Made by a program: the position numbers and the translations under genes. The notes beneath the pieces were generated by a model. It saw nothing but the letters and a program-made list of their open reading frames with translations. It ran no database searches and had not been told where the DNA came from. Shown in pieces: positions 17,636 to 26,741 of a stretch of 64,000 nt of DNA. This DNA comes from Planktophila sp965267775. GTDB taxonomy: Bacteria; Actinomycetota; Actinomycetes; Nanopelagicales; Nanopelagicaceae. The DNA is taken from contig OZ254140.1 of the NCBI GenBank assembly GCA_965267775.1, positions 1,302,001 to 1,366,000 of the forward strand, read 5' to 3'. Numbering within the stretch: the stretch's first letter is position 1; each line of letters starts with the position of its first letter.

Positions 17636-19003
17636 ATGGCTAAGGTAGAGAAGGATCCATTCCGCTGCGTTGAATGCGGATGGACATCGCAGAAGTGGGT
17701 TGGCCGCTGCGGTGAGTGCCAAGCATGGGGAACAGTTGAAGAGATCGGCGCCCCAAAGAAACTTTCTCTCCAGGCAGGCCCTATCTCTGCAAAGGCAACT
17801 GCAATCGGCGATGTAGATCTTTCGGCGGCGCATGCACGAGCAACTGGTGTTTCAGAGCTTGATCGCGTTCTTGGTGGCGGACTCGTTCCCGGAGCAGCAA
17901 TCCTGCTCGCAGGTGAACCAGGTGTTGGTAAATCAACTCTGCTTTTATCTGTTGCAGCGCAGACCGCCAATAAATCAATTCCTGTTCTCTATATCAGCGG
18001 TGAAGAGTCCGCATCACAGGTGCGACTTCGCGCCGAACGAATCAAGGCGATTGATCCCAACTTATTCCTTGCATCAGAGACAGATCTCGGCGCTGTGATC
18101 TCTCATATCGACACTGTTAAGCCCGAACTCTTGATCATCGACTCAATCCAGACAATTGGATCTTCTAACGTTGATGGCGCACCAGGTGGGGTCACTCAAG
18201 TACGTGAAGTCGCTGGTGCACTCATTCGAATCTGCAAAGATCGCGATATCACTCTGCTCCTTGTTGGCCATGTGACAAAGGATGGATCAATCGCAGGCCC
18301 TCGTCTGCTCGAGCACATAGTCGATGTCGTTCTTCAATTTGAAGGCGAGCGTCACTCACGCCTTCGCCTCATCCGTGCGGTAAAAAACCGTTTCGGTGCA
18401 AGCGATGAGGTCGGTTGTTTCGATCTAAGCGATACCGGTATCGAGAGTGTCCTTGATCCAACAGGTCTCTTTACATCTCGCCATGCAGAACCAGTTCCTG
18501 GCACATGTGTCACAGTGACGCTGGAAGGTCGCCGCCCTCTCCTTGCAGAGATTCAAGCCCTTGTTAGCGCTGGACGCGAGAACGATTTCGGCAATGCCCG
18601 CCGCGTTGTCAGCGGCCTCGATTCTGCCCGTACATCAATGACTTTAGCCGTTCTCGAACTGCGCGCACATGTCCGTGTAGGCGGACGCGATGTCTATGCA
18701 GCAACGGTCGGTGGAATGAAGATGACCGAACCTGCTGCAGATTTAGCGTTAGCACTTGCAGTTGCATCGGCTGCTAAAGGTCTTGCACTTCCTGGCGATC
18801 TCGTTGCAATCGGTGAAGTTGGCCTTGCTGGTGAGATTCGAAAAGTAAGTGGAGTCTCACGCCGCCTTGCAGAGGCATACCGCCTTGGTTTTAAACGAGC
18901 ACTTGTTCCTACCGGATCTGATGTGAAGATTGCAGGCATGGAGATTGTTGAAGTTTCACGTCTTGATCAAGCAATTGCGCGAGTAAAGATCAACGCTGAC
19001 TAA
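17636..19003 (+). CDS. radA: DNA repair protein RadA (branch migration ATPase)
   Basis: 455-residue RadA/Sms. It has an N-terminal zinc finger with CVECG and CGEC, a RecA-like ATPase with Walker A GEPGVGKSTLL (~residues 87-97), the family-specific KNRFGASDEVG motif, and a C-terminal Lon-protease-like domain (DLALALAVASAAKGL, LAGEIRKVSG). It processes recombination intermediates. In Mycobacterium and Streptomyces radA is usually followed by disA, then mutY nearby; here mutY follows directly after 1 base, with no disA. Confidence 0.95.
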   Translation: MAKVEKDPFRCVECGWTSQKWVGRCGECQAWGTVEEIGAPKKLSLQAGPISAKATAIGDVDLSAAHARATGVSELDRVLGGGLVPGAAILLAGEPGVGKSTLLLSVAAQTANKSIPVLYISGEESASQVRLRAERIKAIDPNLFLASETDLGAVISHIDTVKPELLIIDSIQTIGSSNVDGAPGGVTQVREVAGALIRICKDRDITLLLVGHVTKDGSIAGPRLLEHIVDVVLQFEGERHSRLRLIRAVKNRFGASDEVGCFDLSDTGIESVLDPTGLFTSRHAEPVPGTCVTVTLEGRRPLLAEIQALVSAGRENDFGNARRVVSGLDSARTSMTLAVLELRAHVRVGGRDVYAATVGGMKMTEPAADLALALAVASAAKGLALPGDLVAIGEVGLAGEIRKVSGVSRRLAEAYRLGFKRALVPTGSDVKIAGMEIVEVSRLDQAIARVKINAD

Positions 19004-19004
19004 T

Positions 19005-19850
19005 ATGTATGAGAAGACCATCATCGCTTGGTTTAAGAAGAATAAGCGAGATCTTCCTTGGCGTAAGACAGATGCATGGGGCGTACTTGTCTCTGAGATC
19101 ATGTTGCAGCAGACACCTGTTCAGCGCGTATTGCCGGTTTACAACGAGTGGATGAAGCGTTGGCCAACTCCTGCACACCTTGCAAAGGCAACACCTGCAG
19201 AAGTCATCACCGCATGGGGGCGACTTGGCTATCCACGCCGCGCACTTCGTCTCCATGAATGTGCAAAGGTAATTACGACCGAACTTAAAGGACAGATTCC
19301 AGAGAGCGAAGTTGAGCTTCGAAAGTTACCCGGAATCGGTGAATACACCGCTGCTGCGATGGTCGCCTTTGCATTTGAAGGTCGCTCACTAGTTCTCGAT
19401 ATCAATATCCGCAGACTCTTTTCACGTCTATATAAAGGCGAAGAAGCCCCAACTGCCGCGCCAACAAAGGCTGAGCGCGTTGAATATGCCGAATATGTCC
19501 CAGAGAAGAACGCTCATATCTGGGCTGCTGCAACGATGGAGCTTGGCGCACTTATCTGTACAGCAAAGAACCCGCTCTGCGGTCGCTGTCCAGTCTCTGA
19601 TCTATGTAAGTGGCGTAGCCTCGATTACCCGGCATCTGAGCGCGTAAAACGTACCCAAACCTGGCATGGAACCGATCGCCAATGTCGCGGAACAATTGTT
19701 CAAGCGCTCCGCGAAAATCCAACGCTTAATAAGAAGCAGATTCATCTCTTGTGGGATGTTCCCTCTCAAGTAGAGAAGGCGATTCTGACTCTCCTCGAAG
19801 ATGGACTCATCGAAGAGCGCCGCAAGAATACTTACTCACTCCCCCGCTAA
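19005..19850 (+). CDS. mutY: A/G-specific adenine glycosylase
   Basis: 281-residue HhH-GPD glycosylase. Visible: DLPWRKTDAWGVLVSEIML with catalytic Glu, helix-hairpin-helix LPGIGEYTAAA, catalytic Asp in VLDINIRRLFSR, and the [4Fe-4S] cysteine loop C-x6-C-x2-C-x5-C (ICTAKNPLCGRCPVSDLC). It removes adenine mispaired with 8-oxoguanine. The C-terminus is short and lacks a full NUDIX-like 8-oxoG recognition domain, having instead a winged-helix-like tail (KAILTLLEDGLIEERRKNTY). It begins one base after the radA stop. Confidence 0.93.
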   Translation: MYEKTIIAWFKKNKRDLPWRKTDAWGVLVSEIMLQQTPVQRVLPVYNEWMKRWPTPAHLAKATPAEVITAWGRLGYPRRALRLHECAKVITTELKGQIPESEVELRKLPGIGEYTAAAMVAFAFEGRSLVLDINIRRLFSRLYKGEEAPTAAPTKAERVEYAEYVPEKNAHIWAAATMELGALICTAKNPLCGRCPVSDLCKWRSLDYPASERVKRTQTWHGTDRQCRGTIVQALRENPTLNKKQIHLLWDVPSQVEKAILTLLEDGLIEERRKNTYSLPR

Positions 19851-19853
19851 AGT
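19848..19853 (+). promoter_or_regulatory. -10 element of leaderless promoter with GTG start
   Basis: TAAAGT, six bases, GTG at 19860. The element overlaps the mutY stop codon. Confidence 0.55.
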
Positions 19854-19859
19854 GTACAG

Positions 19860-20456
19860 GTGGAGATTTATTTATTCGCAGTACTAGCAATCGTTGCGAT
19901 GAATGCTCTCCCAGCATTTGCTCCACCCACATGGATGGCACTTGTCTTCTTCCTCATTAACTACGATGCAAATCCAGTTGCTCTAGTCATTCTTGGAGTT
20001 ATCAGCGCAACAACAGGTCGAGCGATTCTCGCTTGGTACTTTAGAAAATTTGCTCACCTTGTGCCGACTCGTTTCTCACACAATATGGAGTATGCAGGTA
20101 AATACTTCGAGAGCCAACCAGGTAAGCGTTATGCAATCCTCGCTCTCTTCTTAGTCTCACCTATTTCTTCTGCACAACTCTTTGAAGCAGCAGGCATGAT
20201 GAAGACAATTAAGTTGAAACCTCTCCTTGCCGCATTTGCACTCGGCAGAACATTCTCATATTCAACCTATGTAACCGGTGCTGCTGCACTTGCTGCCACA
20301 AGTTTTGGTGAAGTTCTTATAGCCGAGATTAGATCGCCATGGGCTATTGCAATTCAATTCTTGATGATTGCCGGATTGATTGCACTCGGCTCTATCGATT
20401 GGAAATCAAAGCTCCATCGCCACCACATACGACGAGGCACCCCCCACAATTTGTGA
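19860..20456 (+). CDS. DedA/SNARE-associated-like membrane protein
   Basis: 198-residue polytopic membrane protein with about five hydrophobic segments, including an N-terminal signal-anchor-like helix (IYLFAVLAIVAMNALPAF) and a re-entrant-type segment near SPISSAQLFEAAGMM. The pattern resembles the VTT/DedA-like (YqaA) family of small transporters, but key acidic residues cannot be checked by eye. The GTG start at 19860 is supported by a -10 element exactly six bases upstream. It is convergent with clpC, with a hairpin between. Confidence 0.6.
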   Translation: MEIYLFAVLAIVAMNALPAFAPPTWMALVFFLINYDANPVALVILGVISATTGRAILAWYFRKFAHLVPTRFSHNMEYAGKYFESQPGKRYAILALFLVSPISSAQLFEAAGMMKTIKLKPLLAAFALGRTFSYSTYVTGAAALAATSFGEVLIAEIRSPWAIAIQFLMIAGLIALGSIDWKSKLHRHHIRRGTPHNL

Positions 20457-20467
20457 GAGGCGCCTCG
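20433..20467. terminator. Nested hairpin between convergent genes
   Basis: Outer arms CGAGGC and GCCTCG enclose an inner CACAA/TTGTG pair. It lies over the end of the membrane-protein gene and just beyond the clpC stop. No strong T-run follows, so it is a candidate only. Confidence 0.4.
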
Positions 20468-20483
20468 AAGTATTACTTAAGCT

Positions 20484-22985
20484 TTAAGCAGTTGGCGCTT
20501 CCGCGAGATCTTCAGGTGAATCAGGTGATGAGACCTTAGGGGCTCCTGCGAATGTGAATTTCGCTTCAGCATCCTCGCCCTCAACATCGACAACGATGAT
20601 CTCTCCTGACTTAAGCTCACCGAACAAGATGCGCTCTGAGAGAGCATCTTCAATCTCGCGCTGGATAACGCGACGAAGTGGGCGAGCACCAAGAAGTGGG
20701 TCATAGCCACGAGCTGCAAGGAGATCCTTCGCAGCCTGTGTGAGCTCAATTCCCATGTCCTTAGCCTTGAGGCGATCATCGAGTCCAGCAATCATGAGAT
20801 CAACAATCTGAATGATCTGATCCTTGGTCAACTGGTGGAAGACGATGACATCATCGATGCGGTTTAAGAACTCAGGGCGGAAGTGGCTCTTGAGCTCATC
20901 TGCAACCTTGCCCTTCATGCGCTCATAATTTCCGAGGTCATCATCTGCGGCAGAGAAGCCGAGTCCGAGTGATTTAGAGATATCGCGAGTACCGAGGTTG
21001 GTTGTCATGATGATGACAGTGTTCTTAAAGTCGACGGTGCGACCTTGTGAATCTGTCAGACGACCATCTTCAAGAACCTGAAGAAGTGAGTTGAAGATAT
21101 CTGGGTGAGCCTTCTCGATCTCATCAAAGAGAACGACTGAGAATGGACGACGACGTACCTTCTCAGTGAGCTGTCCACCTTCGTCATAACCAACATATCC
21201 TGGAGGTGCACCGAAGAGACGTGATGCTGTGTGGCGCTCTGAGTATTCAGACATATCCAATTGAATAAGTGCTGACTCATCACCAAAGAGGAATGATGCA
21301 AGTGTGCGTGAGAGCTCTGTCTTACCGACGCCGGATGGACCAGCGAAGATAAATGAACCGCCAGGACGCTTTGGATCCTTAAGGCCAGCGCGTGTACGAC
21401 GGATCGCTTGTGACAAGGCCTTGATCGCTTGATCCTGACCGATAACGCGACGGTGGAGTTCATCCTCCATACGAAGAAGTCGCGCAGTCTCTTCCTCAGT
21501 CAACTTAAATACTGGAATACCAGTTGAAGCTGAGAGAACCTGAGCGATGAGTTCTTCATCGACCTCAGTTACCTTATCGAGATCTGTTGCCTTCCAATTC
21601 TTCTCTGCCTCATTCTTCTCTGCGATGAGAGTCTTCTCTTTATCGCGAAGTGCAGCAGCGCCTTCAAAATCTTGTCCATCGATTGCGGACTCTTTCGCCT
21701 TACGAGCCTCTGCGATCTTCTCATCGAATTCGCGGAGTTCGGCAGGTGCTGTCATGCGCTTGATGCGAAGACGTGAGCCAGCCTCGTCGATCAAGTCGAT
21801 TGCCTTATCTGGCAAGAAGCGATCAGAGATGTAGCGGTCTGCAAGGTTTGCAGCAGCTGATAGTGCGCCATCTGTAATAGATACGCGGTGGTGGGTTTCG
21901 TAGCGATCGCGAAGACCCTTCAAAATTTCGATGGTGTGAGCAACTGATGGCTCCTTAACCTGAATTGGCTGGAAGCGGCGCTCAAGTGCTGCATCCTTTT
22001 CGATGTGCTTGCGGTACTCATCGAGAGTTGTAGCACCGATTGTCTGAAGCTCACCGCGAGCGAGCATTGGCTTCAAGATGCTTGCTGCATCGATTGCACC
22101 TTCTGCCGCACCTGCACCGACAAGTGTGTGAATCTCATCGATGAAGATGATGATGTCGCCACGTGTCTTGATCTCCTTAAGCACTTTCTTAAGACGCTCT
22201 TCAAAATCTCCGCGGTAACGTGAACCAGCGACGAGCGCGCCGAGATCGAGTGAGTAGAGCTGCTTATCCTTCAAAGTTTCTGGAACATCATTCTTTGCAA
22301 TCGCCTGAGCAAGACCTTCAACCACTGCGGTTTTACCAACACCTGGCTCACCGATAAGAACAGGGTTGTTCTTTGTGCGACGTGAGAGAACCTGCATGAC
22401 GCGCTCAATCTCTAAGTCACGGCCAATTACAGGATCGAGCTTTCCTTCGCGCGCTGCAACTGTGAGGTTGCGTCCGAATTGATCGAGAACCAAAGATGTA
22501 GATGGCGTGCCTTCAGCAGGTCCACCTTGTGTAACAGCTTCCTTGCCCTGGTAGCCAGAGAGAAGTTGAATCACTGTTGAGCGAACGCGATTGAGATCTG
22601 CGCCGAGCTTTACGAGAACCTGTGCAGCAACGCCTTCGCCTTCGCGGATAAGTCCGAGGAGAATGTGCTCTGTGCCGATGTAGTTGTGTCCGAGTTGAAG
22701 CGCTTCGCGAAGTGAAAGTTCAAGTACTTTCTTTGCGCGAGGCGTAAATGGAATGTGGCCGCTTGGTGCTTGCTGGCCTTGGCCGATGATCTCTTCTACC
22801 TGTGCGCGCACTGCGTCGAGTGAGATGCCCATTGATTCGAGAGCCTTCGCTGCAACGCCTTCACCTTCGTGGATGAGGCCGAGGAGGATGTGCTCGGTAC
22901 CGATGTAGTTGTGGTTGAGCATGCGTGCCTCTTCTTGCGCCAAGACAACGACGCGGCGGGCTCGATCGGTAAAGCGCTCAAACAT
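20484..22985 (-). CDS. clpC: ATP-dependent Clp protease ATPase subunit ClpC
   Basis: 833-residue class I AAA+ unfoldase. Domains in order: a double Clp_N repeat (residues ~1-145; NHNYIGTEHILLGL and GHNYIGTEHILLGL), AAA-1 with Walker A GEPGVGKTAVVEG, a UVR-type coiled middle domain (~415-450), AAA-2 with GPSGVGKTELSRT and MTTNLGTRDIS, and a C-terminal ClpB_D2-small domain. It feeds proteins to ClpP in the cytosol. The ATG has a good ribosome-binding site (AAGGAG, short spacing), unlike many neighbours. Confidence 0.97.
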   Translation of the reverse strand: MFERFTDRARRVVVLAQEEARMLNHNYIGTEHILLGLIHEGEGVAAKALESMGISLDAVRAQVEEIIGQGQQAPSGHIPFTPRAKKVLELSLREALQLGHNYIGTEHILLGLIREGEGVAAQVLVKLGADLNRVRSTVIQLLSGYQGKEAVTQGGPAEGTPSTSLVLDQFGRNLTVAAREGKLDPVIGRDLEIERVMQVLSRRTKNNPVLIGEPGVGKTAVVEGLAQAIAKNDVPETLKDKQLYSLDLGALVAGSRYRGDFEERLKKVLKEIKTRGDIIIFIDEIHTLVGAGAAEGAIDAASILKPMLARGELQTIGATTLDEYRKHIEKDAALERRFQPIQVKEPSVAHTIEILKGLRDRYETHHRVSITDGALSAAANLADRYISDRFLPDKAIDLIDEAGSRLRIKRMTAPAELREFDEKIAEARKAKESAIDGQDFEGAAALRDKEKTLIAEKNEAEKNWKATDLDKVTEVDEELIAQVLSASTGIPVFKLTEEETARLLRMEDELHRRVIGQDQAIKALSQAIRRTRAGLKDPKRPGGSFIFAGPSGVGKTELSRTLASFLFGDESALIQLDMSEYSERHTASRLFGAPPGYVGYDEGGQLTEKVRRRPFSVVLFDEIEKAHPDIFNSLLQVLEDGRLTDSQGRTVDFKNTVIIMTTNLGTRDISKSLGLGFSAADDDLGNYERMKGKVADELKSHFRPEFLNRIDDVIVFHQLTKDQIIQIVDLMIAGLDDRLKAKDMGIELTQAAKDLLAARGYDPLLGARPLRRVIQREIEDALSERILFGELKSGEIIVVDVEGEDAEAKFTFAGAPKVSSPDSPEDLAEAPTA

Positions 22986-23015
22986 GGCATCTCCTTCTAC
23001 AGTGGATCTCGCGTA

Positions 23016-23021
23016 AGCCTA
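23016..23021 (-). promoter_or_regulatory. Possible -10 element for clpC
   Basis: Minus-strand TAGGCT about 30 bases before the clpC ATG. It would give a short leader containing the AAGGAG ribosome-binding site. The -35 is not clear. Confidence 0.35.
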
Positions 23022-23115
23022 TCGCCCGCCTGCATAGGCGCGCGAGGTGGGATTCTTACGCTGATAGAACCCCAAATATGGGGCTGATATTCCCCCTCAG
23101 AGCCAGAGTTTGTGG

Positions 23116-23610
23116 CTAGAGGTTGAGGAGCATTCGGGTATTGCCGAGGGTATTTGGCTTCACCGATTCAAGGTCCAAGAACTCTGCAACACCTGCGTCA
23201 TATGAGCGCAATAGCTCGGCATAGACATCAGGCTCTACTGGAGTTCCTTGAATCTCTTTAAATCCAAGGCTTCCAAAGAATTCAGTTTCAAATGTGAGGC
23301 AGAAGATGCGTTCTACACCGATTGTTTTTGCACGATCGATGATTGAATCGAGAATCTTTCTTCCAACACCCTTGCCATGAAGATGTTCTGCAACCGCAAC
23401 GGTGCGAACTTCAGCGAGATCTTCCCAGAGAATGTGCAATGCACCGCAGCCAACTACAACGCCATCTTCGATAGCAACAGTAAATTCTTGAACTGATTCA
23501 TACAACGTCACAGTCTCTTTATTGAGCAATCGACGTTGCAGCGCAAATGCATCGATAAGTGCACGGATACCTTTGATATCCGATGTGCGCGCTGGGCGAA
23601 TCTCAATCAT
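23116..23610 (-). CDS. argA: Amino-acid N-acetyltransferase (actinobacterial N-acetylglutamate synthase)
   Basis: 164-residue stand-alone GNAT enzyme. The CoA-binding loop is HLHGKGVGRKIL and the family core is VVGCGALHILWEDLAEVRTVAV. The C-terminal SYDAGVAEFLDL and KPNTLGNTRMLL strings are characteristic of mycobacterial Rv2747-type short ArgA, which makes N-acetylglutamate for arginine synthesis, rather than of the long ArgA fused to a kinase-like domain. It lies 5 bases downstream of lysS and is probably cotranscribed. A CCCC/GGGG hairpin near 23064-23077 (six-base loop) lies beyond its stop and could act as a weak terminator. Confidence 0.85.
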   Translation of the reverse strand: MIEIRPARTSDIKGIRALIDAFALQRRLLNKETVTLYESVQEFTVAIEDGVVVGCGALHILWEDLAEVRTVAVAEHLHGKGVGRKILDSIIDRAKTIGVERIFCLTFETEFFGSLGFKEIQGTPVEPDVYAELLRSYDAGVAEFLDLESVKPNTLGNTRMLLNL

Positions 23611-23615
23611 CGTTC

Positions 23616-25124
23616 TTATTCAACCTCTGGCTTTACCAATGGGAACAAGATTGTTTCGCGAATTCCAAGACCTGTAAGTGCCATGAGAAGACGATCAACG
23701 CCCATTCCCATTCCACCCATCGGAGGCATTCCGAACTCCATCGCACGCAAGAAGTCTTCATCAACCTGCATCGCTTCGAGGTCACCCTTTGCGCCGAGCT
23801 GAGCTTGCTCAATTAGGCGATCGCGCTGAATCACTGGATCGATAAGTTCTGAGTATCCAGTTGCAAGTTCAAAGCCATCAACGTATAGATCCCACTTCTC
23901 AACAACCCCAGGTGTCTCGCGGTGTGCGCGAACAAGTGGAGATGTATCAACTGGATAGCCCATTACAAATGTTGGTTCGATTAATTGATCTGATGCAACG
24001 TGCTCGAAGATCTCTTCAGCGAGCTTTCCTGTAACCCACTTTGGATCAATCTTCATACCGAGCTTCTCTGCATACTTCTTCAGATCTGCATAAGGAGTAA
24101 GGGCTGTGACGGTCTCGCCAACGCCGTTAGAGATAGCGTCATATAAGGAAATTTCGCGCCATGTTCCGCCGAGATCCTTCTGACTTCCATCAGCATGTGT
24201 CACCACATGTGAGCCAGCGACAGCCATTGCTGCATTCTGAATCAGAGTACGTGTGACATCAGCGATTGATCGCCAATCTCCGTAAGACATATACGACTCA
24301 ACCATTGCGAACTCTGGTGAGTGAGAAGAATCGGCGCCTTCGTTACGGAAGTTACGGTTGATTTCAAAGACGCGCTCGATACCGCCGACGACGCAACGCT
24401 TAAGGAAAAGCTCTGGCGCGATGCGCATGTAGAGATCCATATCGTAAGCATTTGAGAAGGTCTTAAATGGTCGCGCTGCAGCTCCACCATGCATTACTTG
24501 AAGCATCGGTGTCTCAACTTCGATGAAGTCGTAATTATTAAAGGTATCGCGGAGTGAACGCATCACCTGAGGGCGCATACGTGCTGCTGCGCGTGCCTCT
24601 GGACGAACAATCAAATCGACATAACGCATACGAACGCGAGTCTCTTCAGACATCGGCTTATGATCATTTGGCAATGGGCGAAGTGACTTTGATGCGAGCT
24701 TCCAAGAGTTTGCAAGGATCGAAAGTTCGCCGCGCTTTGATGTAATGATCTCGCCAGTAACGCTCACAATGTCACCTAGATCAATATCTGACTTCCACGC
24801 ATCGAGGGCATCTTGACCGACCTTGTCGAGCGAGAGCATCGCCTGGAGTTCAGTTCCATCACCTTCGCGAAGCGTTGCAAAGCAGAGCTTGCCGGTATCG
24901 CGCTTAAAGATGATGCGACCTGTAAGAGATTCGATATCGCCCGTTGCAACATCGATATCAAGCCCGGTGTACTTCTCGCGGATCGCCTTCAGAGATGTCG
25001 TGCGTTCTACCGCGACCGGGTAAGGCTCAACGCCGCGCTCGAGCAGGCCTGCACGCTTTTCACGGCGGATGCGGAGCTGTTCTGGAAGGTCATCTTCTAC
25101 TGCAGGCGTGTTATCGATCGTCAT
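23616..25124 (-). CDS. lysS: Lysyl-tRNA synthetase, class II
   Basis: 502-residue class II aminoacyl-tRNA synthetase. An N-terminal OB-fold anticodon-binding domain covers residues ~60-165. The catalytic domain has motif 2 (FEINRNFRNEGADSSHSPEF) and motif 3 (MGMGVDRLLMALTG), and the lysine-specific GGAAARPFKT is visible. It charges tRNA-Lys, one of which is encoded at 56853-56925. A TAGACT element stands nine bases before the ATG, so it may have its own promoter. Confidence 0.97.
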   Translation of the reverse strand: MTIDNTPAVEDDLPEQLRIRREKRAGLLERGVEPYPVAVERTTSLKAIREKYTGLDIDVATGDIESLTGRIIFKRDTGKLCFATLREGDGTELQAMLSLDKVGQDALDAWKSDIDLGDIVSVTGEIITSKRGELSILANSWKLASKSLRPLPNDHKPMSEETRVRMRYVDLIVRPEARAAARMRPQVMRSLRDTFNNYDFIEVETPMLQVMHGGAAARPFKTFSNAYDMDLYMRIAPELFLKRCVVGGIERVFEINRNFRNEGADSSHSPEFAMVESYMSYGDWRSIADVTRTLIQNAAMAVAGSHVVTHADGSQKDLGGTWREISLYDAISNGVGETVTALTPYADLKKYAEKLGMKIDPKWVTGKLAEEIFEHVASDQLIEPTFVMGYPVDTSPLVRAHRETPGVVEKWDLYVDGFELATGYSELIDPVIQRDRLIEQAQLGAKGDLEAMQVDEDFLRAMEFGMPPMGGMGMGVDRLLMALTGLGIRETILFPLVKPEVE

Positions 25125-25149
25125 AGTGGGTGGAGTCTACCTTTTAGAG

Positions 25150-25914
25150 CTATTGATTCTTCTCATGTATTAAACGAAGGCCAATGAGCGTTAAATCTGG
25201 CTCATATTCATCAATTGTTTCGGCGACACCAATAATCAATGGAGCGAGTCCACCTGTTGCAATAACTGTCGGAGCTTCATCGTATTCAAGTGCGAGTTCT
25301 GAAGTGATTCGATCAACGAGACCATCGACTTGGCCTGCAAAACCAAAAATGGTTCCGGATTGGAGCGCCTCAACTGTGTTCTTACCAATCACTGACTTAG
25401 GGCGGATGAGCTCGACTTTGCGGAGCTGTGCTGCTCGTGATGCGAGAGCGTCGACAGAGATTTCGATTCCGGGAGCGAGTGCGCCTCCGAGGAATTCACC
25501 CTTTGGTGAGACGACATCGAGATTTGTGGATGTTCCGAAGTCAACGACGATTGCAGGTCCACCATAGAGAGTGTGGGCAGCGAGAGTATTAACGATGCGA
25601 TCTGCGCCAATCTCCTTTGGATTATCTACAAGAAGTTGAACACCTGTCTTTGTTCCTGGCTCAACAATTGTTGTAGGTAGATCTGAGAAGTAGGTACTAA
25701 TCATTGTGCGAAGTTCGCGAAGCGTTGCAGGAACAGTCGAACAAATCGAAAGCCCGGTCAATGTATAGCCGGTGACTAGTGCGTTGAATTGGAGCCATAG
25801 CTCATCAGCGGTTGTGCGCGGATCTGTCTTCACGCGCCATGACTTGATGAGCTCTTTGCCTTCAAAGATTCCAAGGACGGTATTTGTATTTCCGACATCG
25901 ACAGTTAATAGCAT
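25150..25914 (-). CDS. coaX: Type III pantothenate kinase
   Basis: 254-residue ASKHA-fold kinase. The phosphate-binding motif is VDVGNTNTVLGIFEG at the N-terminus, followed by DFGTSTNLDVV and GALAPGIEISVDAL. It phosphorylates pantothenate in the first step of CoA synthesis and is typically insensitive to CoA feedback. It lies 2 bases after nadC. panC is three genes upstream in the same run, so pantothenate synthesis and use are linked. panD, often beside panC in actinobacteria, is not present here. Confidence 0.94.
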   Translation of the reverse strand: MLLTVDVGNTNTVLGIFEGKELIKSWRVKTDPRTTADELWLQFNALVTGYTLTGLSICSTVPATLRELRTMISTYFSDLPTTIVEPGTKTGVQLLVDNPKEIGADRIVNTLAAHTLYGGPAIVVDFGTSTNLDVVSPKGEFLGGALAPGIEISVDALASRAAQLRKVELIRPKSVIGKNTVEALQSGTIFGFAGQVDGLVDRITSELALEYDEAPTVIATGGLAPLIIGVAETIDEYEPDLTLIGLRLIHEKNQ

Positions 25915-25916
25915 TT

Positions 25917-26741
25917 CTACTCCGCTCTCAAATCTAGACCAATATCAAGGACAGCGGCGCTATGTGTCAGCGCGCCAATTGCAATGTAATCAACGCCAGA
26001 TTCCGCATATGTCTTCGCTAAATCAAGTGATATTCCACCTGAAGCCTCTAACTTAGTAGCACCGTTGACGATTGCTACAGCCTCTGCACAGATAGCGGGG
26101 CTCATATTGTCGAGGAGGATGAGATCTGGTTTGAGTGGAAGAACTTCGCGCAATTGATCGAGAGTGTCGACTTCAATTTCAATTGGAGCAGATGGAAATG
26201 CGCTACGAACTGCGGAAAACGCTTGTGAGACACCTCCGGCAGCCGCGATGTGATTATCTTTAATCAGAGCCGCATCTGAGAGCGACATACGATGATTAGT
26301 TCCGCCACCCATACGTACTGCGTACTTCTCTAATTGGCGATATCCCGGGGTTGTCTTCCGTGTATCGCGAACCTTGCACTTGGTACCCGCAACGGCCGCA
26401 ACCCACTTAGATGTTTCTGTTGCGATACCGCTGAGGTGTCCAACAAAGTTAAGCGCTGTGCGCTCGGCAAGAAGTATTGCGCGGGTATTTCCAGAGACAG
26501 TCAGGAGAACATCTCCTGCAGAGATAGCATCTCCATCGCTCTTCTTTACTGTGATATCAGTTAGGCCTAATTCTTCAAGTACTGCCTTCACCATCTCGAT
26601 ACCTGCAAGTCGTCCACTCTTACGTGCAGTGAAATCTGCAGTGCTGGTTGACTCTGCTGAGATAGTAGAGACAGAGGTGACATCTTCTCCGCCTTGCAAA
26701 TCTTCCGCTAGCGCCATTGCAATGAGGTTCTTATCGATCAT
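25917..26741 (-). CDS. nadC: Nicotinate-nucleotide pyrophosphorylase (quinolinate phosphoribosyltransferase)
   Basis: 274-residue type II phosphoribosyltransferase. Substrate and PRPP residues are visible in RDTRKTTPGYRQLEKYAV and GGGTNHRMSLSDAALIKDNH, with ASGGISLDLAKTYAESGVD near the C-terminus. It converts quinolinate and PRPP to nicotinate mononucleotide. ATGA overlap (4 bases) with nadB indicates coupling of successive steps of NAD synthesis. No nadA is seen in the window. Confidence 0.95.
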   Translation of the reverse strand: MIDKNLIAMALAEDLQGGEDVTSVSTISAESTSTADFTARKSGRLAGIEMVKAVLEELGLTDITVKKSDGDAISAGDVLLTVSGNTRAILLAERTALNFVGHLSGIATETSKWVAAVAGTKCKVRDTRKTTPGYRQLEKYAVRMGGGTNHRMSLSDAALIKDNHIAAAGGVSQAFSAVRSAFPSAPIEIEVDTLDQLREVLPLKPDLILLDNMSPAICAEAVAIVNGATKLEASGGISLDLAKTYAESGVDYIAIGALTHSAAVLDIGLDLRAE

